From positions 496,001 to 560,000 of the forward strand of contig CAZGQO010000001.1 in assembly GCA_964527925.1 (NCBI GenBank): DNA of 64,000 bases, in the 5' to 3' direction. The notes under the pieces were generated by a model, which ran no database searches, was not told the DNA's origin, and worked only from the letters and a program-made list of their open reading frames with translations. Position numbers and translations under genes: made by a program. Numbering within the stretch: position 1 is the stretch's first letter; every line of letters starts with the position of its first letter. Of this stretch, positions 62,556 to 64,000 are shown in pieces. Source of the stretch: Ch128b sp964527925 (GTDB lineage Bacteria > Bacteroidota > Ignavibacteria > Ch128b).

Positions 62556-63285
62556 TTAATTGCTCATTTTTGTTTGAATTATTTCTAATTTAATTAAAAT
62601 TTTTTTTCTGTAGAATTAATCGTTTGTGATGATAGAGACCAAACAATTCTAATTTTGATTATTTCAATAATTCAGGAATGACTTATGTTTACAACGAGGG
62701 ACACAAAGTACCCATCAAAGTGTACTTAAAATGATGTCAAGCAATTAGAGCATTTATAATAATACATAAGTGAAAAGAAAAACCAAGATAAGAACCTTCT
62801 ACCGTTGTATTCCTTCACGATAACAAAAACCCTAATTTTCATTCTGAACGGAATCAAGAATCTGAATTGTCTTCTAATTGTTTGTAAAAAAACTAAAGTA
62901 ATAATTCAGAAAAACTAAAAATATTTCATGTCATTTTGTTCGAACACGAAGAATTTAAAGAGACTCTACACTTCGTTCAGAGAGACATTTTATATCATCC
63001 CGAGCAAAATGAAATGGAACGAAGAATCAAAAACGGTTCTTCAGTCGTTTCACTCACTCAATGTAATAATAAACCTGATTGTCATTTTTAACAATCAAAG
63101 TGATTATCTAAAACCTGCATATTTCATAAGTCACCTTGCATCGACCCATCGAATAAAAAACCTATCTAATAAAAGTCATCTCTTTAGTAAAACCAGATTA
63201 AATATACTACCTTATGAATTAAGTGAAATATTTTCTCTCTTTACTTATTTTGTAATTAAAAATGAAAACAAACTCGGTGGCATCT
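62556..63285. other. Long non-coding region with repeat copies
   Basis: About 730 bases without a supported gene. It includes an interrupted dyad (TAGAATT…GTTTG / CAAACAATTCTA, 62611-62651) close to ald, then degenerate copies of the intergenic repeat (62839-63042). A 123-codon frame from 62928 is formed across these repeats and is not accepted. The right end is the promoter region of the small gene at 63286. Confidence 0.7.
62839..63042. repeat. Second locus of the degenerate inverted repeat
   Basis: CATTCTGAACGGAATCAAGA (62839), TGTCATTTTGTTCGAACACG (62930) followed by the opposite-strand CACTTCGTTCAGAGAGACA (62970-62988), and TATCATCCCGAGCAAAATGA (62993) are diverged copies of the element seen at 49201-49385. 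The copies again lie in opposite orientation, giving hairpin potential. Confidence 0.65.
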
Positions 63286-63519
63286 ATGGATTTTATTGAA
63301 CTCCAAATTGCCGACGACATCCAGAAATTAAAAGATCTGGTAAAACTTCAGGCATATGAAGTCAAGTTGATTAAAATAATCTATAATCCGGCAATTTATT
63401 CTCACAAGGATATTGAAGAATTCCAACATCTGATCGAAAAATATTTTCCCGGTGTACCGGTTACATTTGAAGAATCTAATTCAAATAAAAATATTGGTTG
63501 TGTGCTGGGAATAGAATAG
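63286..63519 (+). CDS. Small unknown protein upstream of mlaE
   Basis: A 77-residue frame starting ATG 63286 with GGTGG six bases upstream; an earlier ATG at 63262 lacks such a site. The sequence is mainly charged and helical (DFIELQIADDIQKLKDLVKL), then KYFPGVPVTFEES, with an ending NIGCVLGIE. No membrane segment or known motif. The stop is 14 bases before mlaE, so it may be co-transcribed with lipid transport genes. Function unknown. Confidence 0.6.
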   Translation: MDFIELQIADDIQKLKDLVKLQAYEVKLIKIIYNPAIYSHKDIEEFQHLIEKYFPGVPVTFEESNSNKNIGCVLGIE

Positions 63520-63533
63520 TGTAAGTGAAATCA

Positions 63534-64000
63534 ATGGAAAAAATAAAAAACTTTTTTATAACAATTGGCGGTTTGACAGATTTTTCAATTAGATTTTTTC
63601 TTGAAGTATTTCGCCCGCCCTATGAAATCAAAGAAATAATTAAGCATATGGACGAGCTTGGTGTAAAAACTTTTTCGATAGTAAGTATTACAGGATTCAT
63701 AATTGGTCTCGTTCTTGGTATGCAATCTCAACCAGTTCTTGCCCGTTTTGGAGCTGAAATGTTTTTACCAGGAATGATTTCACTATCTGTTATTAGAGAA
63801 TTAGGACCTGTTTTGACTGCTTTGATTTTTGCTGGTCGAGTTGGATCTGGAATTGGTGCAGAACTTGGTTCGATGAGAGTTACTGAACAAATTGATGCAC
63901 TTGAAGTTTCGGCTGTTGATCCATTCCGATTTCTTGTTGTTACTCGTGTAATAGCAACAATCTTTATGCTTCCACTTTTAACTATCTATGTTAATTTCAT
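63534..64000 (+). CDS. mlaE: MlaE-type lipid ABC transporter permease (partial, C-terminus off the window)
   Basis: About 155 residues of the permease subunit of the Mla/MCE lipid transporter. MEKIKNFFITIGGLTDFSIRFF is followed by helices TFSIVSITGFIIGLVLGMQ and the conserved MISLSVIRELGPVLTALIFAGRVGSGIGAELGSMRVTEQIDALEVSAVDP, the MlaE hallmark (the EQIDAL coupling motif contacting the ATPase). It continues past position 64000. ATG 63534 is chosen; an in-frame GTG at 63525 is also possible. It would cycle phospholipids between the membranes. Confidence 0.9.
   Translation, partial: MEKIKNFFITIGGLTDFSIRFFLEVFRPPYEIKEIIKHMDELGVKTFSIVSITGFIIGLVLGMQSQPVLARFGAEMFLPGMISLSVIRELGPVLTALIFAGRVGSGIGAELGSMRVTEQIDALEVSAVDPFRFLVVTRVIATIFMLPLLTIYVNF

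Noticed and set aside
62928..63299. A 123-codon plus-strand frame
   Set aside because: It runs across degenerate repeat copies, has no ribosome-binding site or homology-like composition, and overlaps the start of the small gene before mlaE.
1..64000. tRNA, rRNA, CRISPR arrays, insertion sequences
   Set aside because: Read for cloverleaf, rRNA and array patterns by eye in the gaps and found none. A covariance-model scan would be needed to exclude small RNAs.

Overview
The window looks like a chromosomal segment of a Gram-negative member of the Bacteroidota/Chlorobiota lineage, most probably class Ignavibacteria. The DNA is strongly AT-rich. It encodes lipid A enzymes (lpxK, lpxB), MsbA, an O-antigen ligase and an MlaE permease, so there is an outer membrane with LPS. 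It also encodes a 2262-residue SprA, the core translocon protein of the type IX secretion system (T9SS), and two surface proteins ending in the C-terminal sorting domain that Ignavibacteria carry (…NYPNPFN… and …NSPNPFE…). A few promoters resemble the Bacteroidota form TTG-N19/22-TAnnTTTG. The lineage is inferred from these protein features, not from a database search.

Layout. (1) 1-10,808, minus strand: a surface-glycan operon running asnB, flippase, methyltransferase, heparinase II/III-like protein, PfkB kinase, RfbD-like reductase and HAD phosphatase, followed by a family 4 glycosyltransferase and a truncated YfhO-like membrane protein. Several junctions are 1-4 base overlaps. (2) 10,932-21,830, plus strand: dCMP deaminase, a small membrane protein, the c-di-AMP phosphodiesterase-like PgpH, a Xer recombinase, a site-2 protease, MsbA, an O-antigen ligase with an unusual inserted beta-propeller-like domain, DUF1844, NAD kinase and a thioredoxin-like lipoprotein/secreted protein. 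(3) 21,890-24,876, minus: a decayed T9SS surface-protein gene with a lost start, one frameshift and four in-frame stops. (4) 25,182-47,572, minus: housekeeping and envelope genes (recG, gpsA, plsY, ispD, queA, ppdK, a glutamine amidotransferase, lpxK, a DUF374 acyltransferase, lpxB, an ICMT-like methyltransferase, an MtnX-like phosphatase, a T9SS-exported protein, smc, a GH2-like membrane protein and tpiA). (5) 47,656-49,109, plus: a membrane protein and an alpha/beta hydrolase. (6) 49,110-62,555: an inverted-repeat element, a CHASE2 adenylate cyclase, thioredoxin, sprA, a phosphoesterase, a CoA-transferase and an alanine dehydrogenase-like gene. (7) 62,556-64,000: a long non-coding stretch with more repeat copies, a small unknown gene and the start of mlaE.

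Functionally, the window is dominated by cell-envelope construction. Nucleotide-sugar and glycan tailoring occur in the first operon. Lipid A is made by LpxB/LpxK and flipped by MsbA, and an O-antigen ligase is encoded in an overlapping frame with msbA. Phospholipid synthesis starts from GpsA/PlsY, and retrograde lipid transport is represented by MlaE. Protein export to the surface goes through SprA. Central metabolism appears as ppdK, tpiA, nadK, the alanine dehydrogenase-like protein and the CoA-transferase.

I found no rRNA, tRNA, CRISPR array, prophage or insertion sequence. The most unusual items are the beta-propeller insertion inside the O-antigen ligase, the apparently catalytically dead GH2 protein fused to a multi-pass membrane domain, the 12-bp inverted repeat bracketing a promoter-like element in front of sprA, and the T9SS gene whose frame is kept across four stops.
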